A DNA stretch of 64,000 nt from Yponomeuta sedellus. Taxonomy: Eukaryota; Arthropoda; Insecta; Lepidoptera; Yponomeutidae. Within the stretch, counting starts at the first letter, position 1; every line of letters begins with the position of its first letter. A model generated the notes under the pieces. The model was not told the origin of the DNA and made no database searches. It saw nothing but the letters and a program-made list of their open reading frames with translations. The position numbers and the translations under genes were made by a program. The DNA is taken from assembly GCA_934045075.1 (NCBI GenBank), contig OW203722.1, forward strand, positions 6,543,763 to 6,607,762, given 5' to 3'. Shown here piece by piece: positions 49,754-59,950 of the stretch.

Positions 49754-49835
49754 AAAAACCTATTTAGAGGCTAAAAATTTTTAAATTTATCCTTAGCACG
49801 GGTTAGTGCATTGAAAATAAAAATAGTATAAACAC
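49754..49835 (+). mobile_element. SINE-B fragment lacking the tRNA body
   Basis: AAAACCTATTTAGAGGCTAA (minus) joins TTTAAATTTATCCTTAGCAC and the GGGTTAGTGCATTGAAAATA tail (plus), directly at the end of the long inverted repeat. Confidence 0.7.
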
Positions 49836-49849
49836 ATAGTCTTCTTTTT

Positions 49850-50383
49850 ACTATTATTATTATCCTTTATTACATACGAAACATTGACGAAACAGGACAT
49901 CACGAAAGAAATAACACGTTCAAAGGCGAGCTTATCTCTGCAAGAGACAAATACATACCTACCTGAATAAAATTTACGAACGAAGTCATAGGCAACAGCT
50001 AGTAATATAATATATGTATGTATTCCCATGCAAATGTAAAGCTGTAAGCTACGCGTCCATTATGATCTAAAATAAAAATAAAATAACAACAAAAATATAG
50101 ATTTTCCCATGAAAGTCTTGAAGATGAAGTACCTGGTTAGTTTTATGTCAAGGTCGTGCTTCAGTATTTTGAGACCTTGTATATTATTATTGGCATGATC
50201 CTATACAAACATATACAAACTTGGGTTTGTAAGTTTTCCTCTTCGAAAGTGCTTATCCAATTTACTCCAGGGCTATAGGCTAATTTATTTATCACGCGAA
50301 CTTACTCCGCGACCACTGTTAGTGTATAGCGGGGTAAAAAGTCTCTTGCAGAGATAAGCTCGCCTTTGAACGTGTTATTTCTT
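49850..50383. repeat. Segment bounded by a perfect 43-bp inverted repeat, with a Helitron-type end
   Basis: 49906-49948 (AAGAAATAACACGTTCAAAG...GCAAGAGAC) is the exact reverse complement of 50341-50383. Inside, GAAGTCATAGGCAACAGCTA with GT at 49984-50003 looks like the 3' end of another Helitron family (CTAGT). Confidence 0.7.
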
Positions 50384-50705
50384 ATTTTGAATCATCTTTA
50401 CTTAATCTGCACAGTTTGAGAGTACCTAAGTAAGTAAGTAAGCTTCAAAATAAAAATACGAATAATTTTTTTTATTGCCAATAGTTACATGCGCGACCAC
50501 AAATCTTGCACCTAAATGAATATACCATTACCTTAATACCTTATCTTACCATTTTTAATTTTGATTATGGGAGCGCGCACAGCTATGTCGCTAAATTTTA
50601 AAATAAAAACAAGCATCGCTAGTTTTCAGCGTGTCCTTTTTGCATGTTTATTTTGTTCTAGAAATAATAGCATACAGGGTGCGTAAAATGTAATTTTTGT
50701 ACAGA
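50384..50705. other. AT-rich stretch, nothing recognised
   Basis: AAGTAAGTAAGTAAG run at 50427; otherwise nothing. Confidence 0.35.
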
Positions 50706-51000
50706 GACCTATGTAAGCCGGCCGCAATATCAGGACACGGTGCGACAAAAAGGCAATCGATCAACCCCCGCACCTGCCCCCAATTCCGTCGCGATAACCT
50801 GCGGAACGTTCGCGTTCTAACTACGCATGCAGGTGTTTCCTTTTGTTCCCCTGAATAAGTCTAGCGCGTACAATGGCGGATCGAGATTAGGTTTTCGTTG
50901 CAAAGTCACCACGCACGCACGCTCGTACGCACGCATACGCACATACACAGATACACACATAAACACACACACACACACATATATACACACACACCACACA
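50706..51000. other. CpG-containing island followed by CA repeats
   Basis: 50715-50930 is GC-richer than its surroundings and free of recognised repeats. A CA-rich microsatellite follows (about 50925-51000, including CACACACACACAC). No ORF or TATA/initiator pair can be defended. Confidence 0.35.
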
Positions 51001-51594
51001 AACAATTTGATCTGACTGCCTAGTTATCATTTGACGCAAAAAAACCGAATAAGTATTATAGTATAGCTTTTTTGTTTTCTCGAGGCAGTCTAATGAAAAT
51101 GTGTTTATATACTAGACTATGTATTTACGCACATTTTTATGAAATGAAATGAAAATTAAATGAACAAGTTTTATTCAAAGTAGCGCTGAAACTGCGGCTT
51201 AATGAACGTTACAATTCAAACTAAGTGTCCATTTCAAAATCTAGATCAGGTTGGAGAATGGACAAAAAAACTCCAAACATAGTCTTTTCAAAGTCCTTAA
51301 TTAACAAAGTTTACATAATTTATTATAAAACATAAAACTCATGCATTGTACTGGTTTTAATTCCAGACATCATTGTCATCTAAGTAATCCTTTATGTTAT
51401 AGTAACCCTTTTGGCACTTTGTACCTTTTTTGAAATGTTTGAAATTTTTTTGAACTGTTTTAATTTAATTTCACCTTCTCCTAAGATACAGGTTATTCGC
51501 CTTATTTAGGACACTATAATATAAATAAACGTTCTCCGTAAATCTATGGTAGAGTAAACAAAAATATGAAAACGAAAATTACTAAATCAATTTC
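51001..51594. other. AT-rich stretch, nothing recognised
   Basis: No element recognised. Confidence 0.35.
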
Positions 51595-51842
51595 ATAACA
51601 TAACGATGCGCCTATATCCCAAAGGGGTACGCAGAGACTTGCCACGATCCTGACAGATCACCTTCGCTTCATCAACGTTCATTAGTCGCTGCATGCATGC
51701 ACGCACGGTTCCGGGTACTTTTTATCTTCCCCTTTGCTAATACTACTAATGATTATTATAATAATTAATATTTATTGCTAATAATCATTATTTGGTCGAA
51801 ATATGTCCACCTGGGACGTCCCTTACCGACCTACACCCACAT
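51595..51842 (-). mobile_element. RTE-4 3' end with an AT-rich hairpin insertion
   Basis: Minus strand: GGACGTCCCAGGTGGACATA, then after a 50-bp insertion GCAAAGGGGAAGATAAAAAG and CAGGATCGTGGCAAGTCTCT. The insertion (51748-51795) is itself a hairpin: TAATGATTATTA...TAATAATCATTA. Confidence 0.75.
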
Positions 51843-51889
51843 CGCTTATATTTTATCAATTACTAATAGCTAATAAATAAACAACGGGC

Positions 51890-52090
51890 AACCACAGAGT
51901 GGTGGCCGAGAACCTGACGACAGTCAGTGGGCAGACTAGCAGCCTGATGGCCCGACCACATTGTTGAGCACATTGTTGACTCGGCGGAAGGTCCGTGGAT
52001 GCGGATGGCATGGGACCGCGAGAGACGGCATCTGGGGGAAAAGGCCTATACCCAGCAGTGGGCAACGGTGGGCTGATGATGATGAATAAA
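51890..52090 (+). mobile_element. RTE-type LINE 3' end
   Basis: Ends GGCCTATACCCAGCAGTGGG, CAACGGTGGGCTGATGATGA. The region CAACCACAGAGTGGTGGCCG to GGGACCGCGAGAGACGGCAT reads as a broken coding end (…WDRERRHLGEKAYTQQW…). Confidence 0.65.
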
Positions 52091-52347
52091 TAAACAAAGC
52101 ACCTTTATCGTCGAAGCACTAAACTGTAAAAAATTACTTCCTGTAACTTTGTTCAAGGTTTGTTTTTTTGGCTAAGCCAAAAAGCTTCTTGGTATCGTTC
52201 AGTCTATTTCTTGCATATGCCTTAATTAATTTTGACAAAGCGTCCCACGCTTTAAGCTTATTAGTCTCTGAATATTACAAAGTGACAGCTTAATTATTTT
52301 CAACTTTTTGACGCTTAGACGGCAAGTCTCAGATTAAATTAAGGAAA
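52091..52347. other. Unassigned AT-rich stretch
   Basis: No element recognised. Confidence 0.3.
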
Positions 52348-52348
52348 A

Positions 52349-52740
52349 AAATATTTTAAATAAATCAATCTGGAATTTCAGTTTTGACAGGCTCTTATTA
52401 GCTTCACTTATACGTAGCTGAAAAACAAGGCTGTCGTCACCAGTTAGAAGAGAAATCTAGGAGTTCTGTATTAACCTATTTCTGTCGTGTCGATTTGAGC
52501 AAAGCTTCAAATCGACACGACAGAAATAGGTTAATACAGAACTCCTAGATTTCTCTTCTAACTGGTGACGACAGCTCAAATATTTTAAATAAATCAATCT
52601 GGAATTTCAGTTTTGACAGGCTCTAATTAGCTTCACTTATACGTAGCTGAAAAACAAAGGCTGTCGTCACCAGTTAGAAGAGAAATCTAGGAGTTCTGTA
52701 TTAACCTATTTCTGTCGTGTCGATTTGAAGCTTTGCAAGT
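52349..52740. repeat. Direct-inverted-direct triplication
   Basis: Copy 1 (52349-52498, direct) and copy 3 (52578-52733, direct) share TATTTTAAATAAATCAATCT onward. Between them copy 2 (about 52499-52575) is inverted. 52430-52498 pairs perfectly with 52507-52575 (69 bp), and the inverted segment also carries GAGCAAAGCTTCAAATCG, which matches the reverse complement of the end of copy 3, not copy 1. Confidence 0.9.
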
Positions 52741-52779
52741 TTATGTAACTATTACCTTTTTTATGTAACCTATAAACGC

Positions 52780-53035
52780 CCCAGTGCAAAGCACAGGCCT
52801 TCTATCAGAGAGAGTGAGAGTGTGGGCTTAATTATTAACCATGCCCACCGCGGATTGGAAATTTTAAGAGTTGAGGTATTTGAACACTCAAGCTTCCTCA
52901 CGATGTTTTCCTTCACAGTCAGCGAGTGGTATTGGTACTTTAAGTTCATAAATGTACAAAACTTAGAAAACAAAGTCATTGTAGATGTTAAGACCCGGGT
53001 TTGATCCCCTACCTGGTTATCAAACCCGGGTCTAA
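52780..53035 (-). mobile_element. SINE-E, near full length, with a short inverted head duplication
   Basis: Minus orientation from AGAAGGCCTGTGCTTTGCAC to the box B region AGGGGATCAAACCCGGGTCT. Just beyond, GGTTATCAAACCCGGGTCTA repeats the box B region in inverted orientation at 53014-53035. Confidence 0.75.
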
Positions 53036-53235
53036 ACTGAAACTCTTAACTTTGCTTCCGTTTTTATGAGATGCATGTTGTGGATCCCATAATATGCAGG
53101 GAGACATTTGATACTATTCTAAAAATCGCATGACAAGATTGTTTGACCACGTTCGGGGCGTTTATAGGCTACAAAAAAAAAAGAAATAAGTGACATCTTT
53201 TCCATTAAATAATTATCTATTGAGTATATACAATT

Positions 53236-53475
53236 ATTTCCGTGCTTCGCAAGGCACGTTAAGCCTTTGGTGTCGGCTGTCATATAATGGCAGGCGTTAA
53301 GCCATGTCAGAGGCCTTATGGGCGGCTTGATAACTTCTGACAGTAAGGCCCGCCACTGTCTTACAATCCTCCACCAACCCGGACTTGGCCCCCGTGGTGG
53401 AGTATGGCCTAACCTTAATGCGATGCAGGAAGAGACCCGTGCCCCAGCAGTGGGGACATACAAGGGTTGATAACG
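53236..53475 (+). mobile_element. SINE-A 3' two thirds
   Basis: TTCCGTGCTTCGCAAGGCAC to GGACATACAAGGGTTGATAA. AATTATTT before and CTATTATTT after are only a weak TSD candidate. Confidence 0.85.
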
Positions 53476-53880
53476 ATATGCTATTATTTAAATAACTTAG
53501 TGCTTACGGAAATATCGAATGAAATTTGCTTACCACGAGACGCTAGTATTTATCATTAGCGTGACTCAACGGCGTGTTAGGAAAAGTCAGACGATTGAAA
53601 GAACTGTGAAAATCAATCTAAAGTACATTTTCGTTACCGAAACTAAAATTCATTTGTAATTAATTTCAATCAATCAACAAACTAACTGATAAACTGTTCA
53701 CAACAAACAACTGTTGAAATCATAGTGCACTGAATAAACAGCTTTCCCAGAAAGTGGGACTTCTTGACGAACTTAAATTGTGTTTTGGAGAGTAGGATTG
53801 AGTGTATTCACAATGAACCGACAAAACGCCAATCTAAAGGGTCCAACTGTAATATGAAAAATGTCTCGTTATATATTAAA
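53476..53880. other. Unassigned AT-rich stretch
   Basis: No element recognised. Confidence 0.35.
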
Positions 53881-54020
53881 AGGGTCCAATCGCGATTATT
53901 GTCTATGTAAAACGTAATTTCCTGAATTCCAGACTTTTAAACAGCGTTGCGTTGCAGTCTACCCGTGACCATGGCAACGGCAACGCTGTCAAAGCGTTGC
54001 TGTTGCCATACTGATTACCT
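53881..54020. mobile_element. MITE-3, rearranged
   Basis: GGGTCCAATCGCGATTATTG, ATGTAAAACGTAATTTCCTG and ACCCGTGACCATGGCAACGG identify the family; the right arm is replaced by GTCAAAGCGTTGCTGTTGCC. Confidence 0.65.
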
Positions 54021-54092
54021 GCCGTGGAGCTGGCATGGACTCGAAACACATACACATTCGAAAATTGGATGTTGTACTCGTCAACATTGCTG

Positions 54093-54302
54093 ACGACCTC
54101 TGTGGCGTAGCGGTAGCGCATCTACCTACCATGCAAGAGGTCCCGGGTTCGAATTCCGGCTGGAAACAAAAAAAAACCCCAGGTCTTGGATGTTTATATG
54201 TTTGTGATGTCGTTTCTTCTGGTTCCCCCGACACAGGGTATCCTAGTGTGGGGCCAGAAGCAATGTATGTGCCTGTATGTAAATGTTATGTTATGTTACA
54301 TT
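54093..54302 (+). mobile_element. SINE-C, full length
   Basis: GACGACCTCTGTGGCGTAGC (box A region), CATGCAAGAGGTCCCGGGTT, an A run, the body and an ATGTT tail. CATT(A/G)-type flanks do not give a clear TSD. Confidence 0.85.
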
Positions 54303-55045
54303 AATAACTTTCAAAATCACAAAAGAAAAAGTATCAGCAGCTGATCCATAGTGGGTATTTTACCGCCTGCAAGAATGGTAACTACTTACAACGGACCATG
54401 AGTGAGCTGGAAGTGCTAAATTAAAAATATAAAGTGTGAACCAGACAGACTTTTGAGAAAAGAACTGTGTTTTAAAACTCTCAACTGAGGGAATTCTATT
54501 TTTTTTCTAATTATAGCCAAAACAAGAAAATTTTTGTATTTTCATTTTAATCAAGAAGACCTGTGGCTCAAATAGGTACCATAACAGCCGCATTAAAATG
54601 CATGAAACAGCTGCAATATTTTTCACGACTTCAACTTTTTCCTCATAGTAAATTGTTACTGATGGGTGGAACTCTAGGTTTTCCGATGAATATGAGGATT
54701 TTGTTACACCCCGCAGAGTAATTAAGTATAGTAGACCGAAGCAACTTCAACTCCCTTAATTTAAGGTTGGTGTCCGCGCCGTGTTGACCGATGTAAAAAT
54801 ACGCTCCAAGGCGGCGCTCCAGATTGGTCGTAACTAAGACGGGTAAGTAATATTACTTCATCAGGCAACTTTTCAGTAATTGATATGTCGTCTGCCACGT
54901 TTTTTTATAATAACACTCCATAGTAATAATGACGAATAGCCTCTGGAGTATCCATAAAAATGTTTACCATAGTCACAGTTATTTGATAAGAGAATATTAT
55001 AGAGTCTTACTAATGCAGCATAAATATTTTTATGCCACACCTGGC
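54303..55045. other. Unassigned sequence
   Basis: No element recognised; ORFs at 54873-55130 and 54929-55234 overlap on opposite strands over hairpin-forming DNA. Confidence 0.35.
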
Positions 55046-55092
55046 AATAAAGTGGTTTTTTCCGCACGCTGCGCGTACGGAAAAAGCCGCTT
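55046..55092. repeat. Imperfect hairpin with CpG loop
   Basis: AAAGTGGTTTTTTCCG pairs with CGGAAAAAGCCGCTTT around CACGCTGCGCGTA. Confidence 0.65.
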
Positions 55093-55104
55093 TCTGGCCA
55101 AGTG

Positions 55105-55245
55105 TAGACATAAAAAGATGTACACAACACGGGAGGTAATAAAGAAAGCTCTCGATCGCATATTTACGTCCCTCGCTTGCAGCTCGGGCCGCAAACTTCT
55201 GCGATCTCGGCCTTTCTTTGTATTACCACCCTAGTTGTGTAATGT
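55105..55245. repeat. CpG-loop imperfect hairpin, about 140 nt
   Basis: Left arm ACACAACACGGGAGGTAATA with AAGAAAG...GATCGCA; right arm TGCGATC...CTTTCTTTGTATTACCACCC and AGTTGTGT. The apex carries GTCCCTCGCTTGCAGCTCGG. The downstream flank is TGTGTAATGTACTA. Confidence 0.7.
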
Positions 55246-55685
55246 ACTATTATAACATATTTCCTCGTAAAGTGGTTGTAATTACACCAATTTCAATATC
55301 GTAATGTATCTCATTACGTACTTGTGCGATAATCTAATGTAAAAGGCACGTGTTTTTTTTTTAATAAAGTTTTAAGATACTCCGTCTAAAAATGAACGAT
55401 ACTTTTAAAAATCTTAGCAAAGAGGTTTTATGTCAAGAAAGTCAATCATTTATCTGTAACAAAAACACAAAACTATTAATTTACTTTATTAGTAATACTG
55501 GCTGTTTTTGTACCTTTGCCTAAAAAAAAAGTTGATGCGCGCGCATCGCTTATTTGTGGACAAGTAAAAATAAATCCGCGCGCTTTTTCTTTTCGATATA
55601 TTGTTTTTATTTGAAAATGTCGTCAAGTAGTGATGATAACAAAGTCAGAGTTTTATTAATTTCCTCGTAAATATGTTATAAAACG
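55246..55685. other. Unassigned AT-rich stretch
   Basis: A short GCGCGC-bearing segment at 55536-55585 (GATGCGCGCGCATCGC and AATCCGCGCGCTTT); otherwise nothing. Confidence 0.35.
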
Positions 55686-55689
55686 TCGT

Positions 55690-55815
55690 ATGACATACGT
55701 GCGCTTTGAAAATTACAGCCTCTGCTTCCTTACAGCCCTCGCCGATGGCTCGGGCTAGTAATATCGCCTCGGCTGTAATTTTCAACTTACCGCACTTATA
55801 TCATAATGTACTATT
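55690..55815. repeat. CpG-loop imperfect hairpin, about 110 nt
   Basis: Left arm ACGTGCGCTTTGAAAATTAC with AGCC; right arm GGCTGTAATTTTCAACTTAC with CGCACT. The apex carries GCCCTCGCCGATGGCTCGGG. The downstream flank is ATAATGTACTA. Confidence 0.75.
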
Positions 55816-55873
55816 TTAATGCCGTCTTTCAAAATACAAACTCTCCCCTATTTCACTCATAACTGAAAGGCAG

Positions 55874-56910
55874 GATCGATTTATCATGGCGACAAGCTTG
55901 AGAAATCGTCACCTTACCTCTAATGAGATACAAAACCAACTGCGCTACATCCACGGAGTATCTGTGAGCGCTCGAACTGTTCGGAGAAGGTTAAAAGAAC
56001 ACGATATGGTACCACACAAGCCTGCTATCTATCTATCTATCTATCTATAATCAGCCCACATCAACCCACTGCTGGGCATAGGCCCCCTTTTTACTGCGCC
56101 ATTCCTCACGGTCCTGTGCCAATCTAATCCATCTCTCACCCGCAACCCTCACGATGTCGTCTAACGATCGTGTCGGTGGTCTGCCTACCAACCTCCTTCC
56201 CTCCCTTGGCCACTACTCCGGTACTGCCCTGGTCCACCGGCCGTCTTCCCTTCTAGCCAAGTGTCCCGCCCATCTACACTTTAAGTCTGTGATCCGCTCA
56301 CCAACGTCTTCGACCTTGGTTCTTCGACGAATTTCTACGTTGGGTACGCGGTCCACAAGCGATATGCCTAGCATGGCTCCATCGCTCTTTGTGCAACTTT
56401 TATTTTGTGCATATTTTGCTTGGTGAGCGTCCATGTTTCCGCACCGTAAGTATGGGCAGGACACATTGGTTGTAGACCTTGGTCTTAAGAGATTGTGGCA
56501 GTTTAGTCTTGAAGACGTCATCCAGTTTACCAAATGCTGCCCATCCCAGCCGAACCCTCCTTTCAATCTCCTTTACCTGGGATTCTTGGTCAAAGGATAA
56601 ACAATTCCCAAGATAGACGTAATCGTTCACGACCTCTAGTATCTCACCACCTACCTTTATAGTAGGTCTATTTGTGTAACGATTCGTCATAATCTTTGTC
56701 TTAGACATATTCATCCTTAGACCCATTCTCAGGGATGACTCTTGCAATTCTGCAAGCATCATCAAGCCAGCTAATGGCCCCAAACTAACGCGAGCCCACC
56801 GAACAGCGCGTCTTCTTTTCGCGCGCACTCATTTAAATTGGACTGAGCAGCATTGGAGCCGTGTGATGAGTCTAAAATTACGTTACATGGCAATGAGGCA
56901 ATGATGGAAG
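55874..56910 (+). pseudogene. Tc1-type transposase relic split by RTE-3
   Basis: Tc1/mariner transposases cut and paste elements at TA. The first part (55874-56027) encodes RNRHLTSNEIQNQLRYIHGV followed by SVSARTVRRRLKEHDMVPHK, the second helix-turn-helix of the DNA-binding domain. After the RTE-3 insertion, the same reading resumes at 56764: NGPKLTRAHRTARLLFARTH, then LNWTEQHWSRVM. A one-base frameshift follows and DESKITLHGNE is read in the next frame; the D of DES is the second catalytic aspartate region of the DD(34)E triad. The rest, including the terminal glutamate, is lost at about 56910. The relic is clearly dead. Confidence 0.85.
56018..56773 (-). pseudogene. RTE-3 LINE, RT C-terminal part, TSD-flanked
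   Basis: AAGCCTGCTA (56018-56027) and AAGCCAGCTA (56764-56773) are a target-site duplication with one change, so the insertion is 56028-56763. On the minus strand, the RT region after the catalytic core is readable: SLRMGLRMNMSKTKIMTNRY, then NDYVYLGNCLSFD and RVRLGWAAFGKL. A frameshift separates this from RRRTKVEDVGERITDLKCRW with AGHLARREDGRW. The 3' end GGGTTGATGTGGGCTGATTA is followed by a TAGA tail (plus strand CTAT at 56026-56050). Endonuclease and YxDD box are missing. Confidence 0.85.
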
Positions 56911-57122
56911 GAAGAAGGTCTACCGACGTAAGATTTTTTTCAGCAATAATTCCATACCACGTTGTCTAATTGCATTGAGTATTTTTTGTGGTTCCTCGCC
57001 TCGAAAAGAAAAACTGTATCCTTATAGGATAATTTTGTTGTCTGTCCGTCTGTCTGTCAAGACCCCTTATCTCGAAAACGCGTTGAAGTATCGAGTTAAA
57101 ATTAAAACTGTATACTTAAGTC
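56911..57122. other. Unassigned short stretch
   Basis: GTCTGTCCGTCTGTCTGTCA at 57039 is a TCTG-type microsatellite; nothing else. Confidence 0.35.
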
Positions 57123-57467
57123 CTTCTTATGTCCCCACTGCTGGGGCACAGGTCTCTTCCTGCATCGCAGGAAGGTTAGGCCATACTCCACCACGCGGAA
57201 CAAGTCCGGGTTGGTAGAGGAATGTAAGAAAATGGTGGCGGAAGTTATCCAGCCGCCCAAAAGGCCTCTGTGATGGCTTAACGACTGCCACTACACTACA
57301 CCCGGCACCAACGGCTTAACGTGCCTTGCAAAGCACGGAAGCGCTTGGAAAAAATCCCACTAGTGGTGGTCACGGGACGGTCACACAACCTGCATGTGAC
57401 CGCGCCTGTTGTTGCTTATCTCAAGTGTTTAACTCCAATCACTCGGTCCGACTAGGCTTCACGCCGT
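57123..57467 (-). mobile_element. SINE-A, near full length
   Basis: Minus-strand 5S-like head AGATAAGCAACAACAGGCGC and GGTTGTGTGACCGTCCCGTG; box C is altered. The 3' end is slightly truncated (ACATAAGAAGG). Confidence 0.85.
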
Positions 57468-57499
57468 GTTAAGTATTACAGAAAAAAATACACACACAA

Positions 57500-57612
57500 A
57501 ACTATTACTTGCCTTGGTGTGAAACTAGGATGTCCTGTGCTGTGGTAACCAGACAAGGACCTCACAAACATGGAAATACACCAAGACTGAGGCCAAACGG
57601 AATCAAAGTGCA
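57500..57612 (-). mobile_element. SINE-F 3' part
   Basis: Minus strand: TTTCCATGTTTGTGAGGTCC and ACAGGACATCCTAGTTTCAC. A full SINE-C lies directly beyond its 5' side. Confidence 0.6.
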
Positions 57613-57822
57613 AAAACATAACATAACATTTACATACAGGCACATACATTGCTTCTGGCCCCACACTTGGATACCCTGTGTCGTGGGAACCAGAAACAAC
57701 GACATTACAAACATGTAAACATGCAAGACCGGGGGTTTTTTTTTTGTTCCCAGCCGGGATTCGAACCCGGGACCTATTGCATGGTAGGCAGACGCGCTTT
57801 GACGCCACAGAGGTCGTCAAAG
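57613..57822 (-). mobile_element. SINE-C, full length
   Basis: Minus strand: CTCTGTGGCGTCAAAGCGCG (box A with a changed centre), GGTCCCGGGTTCGAATCCCG (box B), A run, body and ATGTT tail (ATAACATAAC on the plus strand). Confidence 0.85.
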
Positions 57823-58604
57823 CTAGTCTTGTAATAATAATTAGGTACCACAAATTGCACGATTATTATTATATTAACTAGCTAGGCGTTAACAGATTGT
57901 CTCTATACATCCATGCTCAGTCAAACGGCATTGTATGGGTCACTGAATATGTACGCCGAACGCCGCATTACATCGAGGATTGAGTTAATTTAGTCGCTAT
58001 AGTCTGATCCAGTTCAAGTTTCCCTCGATAAGAAATGAGGCTACTTTATTTCTGTCGACGCACTAACTTACACTTAAATTCAGTTGCTGCCTCGTTATTT
58101 AAAGAAAAATCTATAAACACAAATTTATACTTGACAGTATTTAGTCTTCCGATAAAAACTGTCCGTTTTATGCACTTTGGCCATGGGTTTTGTTCTAAAA
58201 AAACCTGTTTTAGCCTCTGAATAGTTTTTAAAACCTGTTTTAAGTATTTTATGAATAAAAAAAATTATGCAGTCAGATATAAAAGATATAAAAGACCATG
58301 AATTTTAACATTTGATGTTAAATTATAATAGGAATATAAATATTAAAATAATCCTTAAGATAAAAAAATATACTTATGCCTTTCAATCGGTATAATATAT
58401 GGTCGGTTATATATTTTTTCTCGTGTAGAGGGTTAGATTCCCGGTTCAACCATGTAATTATCTTCTATCAGTAAATTGTTCCGTCTACAATATTCAAAAT
58501 ACTTTTCCTTTATGTGGCATAGCCGTGGGACGCCCTCTATAATATACGAGTACGTCCCACTTTGAGTCACAAACCTTCTCTCAAAGAACGAGTATGGGCT
58601 TAAT
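57823..58604. other. Unassigned AT-rich sequence
   Basis: No element recognised. Confidence 0.35.
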
Positions 58605-58725
58605 AACTGCACGTGCCCACGGCGGATTGGCATTTTCAAGCACACATATATGACAACACCTCAGACACTCCGGTTTCTCACGATATTTTCCTTTTTGCTA
58701 TTGCTACTAACACTTCACAAATATA
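58605..58725 (-). mobile_element. SINE-E 3' fragment
   Basis: CGTGCCCACGGCGGATTGGC, CTCACGATATTTTCCTTTTT. Confidence 0.65.
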
Positions 58726-59817
58726 CTTATTTCCAATAGCTCTTATTGCGTTATTAAAATGGGCCTTCCGTGTATGAAAATGCGAAAACCTTATACAAAA
58801 AAAAATGCCATCCGAACCTCCTCATGTTTAGCGTCGGTTAGAAACGAGCTAAAACATACTAACCATAAAATAAACTCCGCGATATCGAAAACGTAACAAC
58901 CCAACGGCCATCACTCAATAAAAATAAGTCCGCGCGTCACGCTCAAATTATTCGGGAGAATGACAGTTTAATGCCTCTACAATATGATTGCGACCGGGAA
59001 AAAACTGACCGGGCTGCCCTACATCTCTGTTAACCCCGAGTATGAAATACTAGTTCAGTACAGAATGTCCACTATTCTAAATATGACTGTATACCGAATA
59101 GGCACTAGGGTTGGAAAACTTACCATTCTAAATAAATAAGTGTATATAGAAGCTATTTATTGATAGAAGCCACACTACGGCGCGAAAGCTGCGGCTTAAA
59201 TTCTACGTTGTACTGTGACATTTAGCAAACAGAATGTAAATTCATTACGTTGAAATAAAATTGATTTGATTGTTGCTCCCATCAAGAAATAAACCAGCAA
59301 ACTTTGTCTTATTATCAAGCGTCGTACCATTACACCAACGGAGTTGTGAAACTGAACAACAAAGCTACTAACATTAATAATTTGAGTTTTAACAACAAAA
59401 TGTTTTGTTTTTACCTGAAGCGCCATTTTGCTTTATATGCTGCCAAGAGATTAATCCAATGAGGTCTGATCAAACCTTACTTGAGCTGAGACGCATGACG
59501 AATCCTTGCCCTTGACCCACTGAGATTGTTCCAGAAAACTAGAGTATATCTCAAGATACGGAATTTCCAAAATGTCCAAGACTTATATGTCCGCTTCTGG
59601 AAGAAATTACTTTTAGAAATAAGGCCGCCAATTTTGCTGCACTACATTATTGTTTAAGTCTCCTATGTAATTGCTGGAACACATACAGAATATTATATGT
59701 ATGTAACAACGTCGCAAACCTGCGGGGTGAGTCTCTTACATGCATAGTGGTTGTAGAGTGATATTAGGAGGGTAATGGTTGTTTCATTGACACTAACATT
59801 AACTCTACTGAAAATAA
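58726..59817. other. Unassigned sequence
   Basis: No repeat family, hairpin or coding signal that I can support over about 1.1 kb. Confidence 0.35.
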
Positions 59818-59950
59818 TAATACAGAGAATATTGTAAAGAGGTTCGAAACTTCGCTGATGTCGGCACTTGCCCGTACGGTTAGCCAGAGGTCGCGGGTTC
59901 GTGTCCCGGCATTGGCGGAATTTTCAGCCTCTAAATAGGTTTTTTAAAAT
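59818..59950 (+). mobile_element. SINE-B with deleted D arm
   Basis: Leader TAATACAGAGAATATTGTAA and T-arm half GTCGCGGGTTCGTGTCCCGG are present; the segment between TTGCCC and GTACGG lacks the D arm and box A. Ends GGTTTTTT. Confidence 0.8.

Noticed and set aside
56400..56828. A 142-codon reverse-transcriptase ORF with its own start at 56828
   Set aside because: The first ~20 codons are antisense Tc1 transposase sequence outside the RTE-3 TSD; only the part from 56763 belongs to the LINE.
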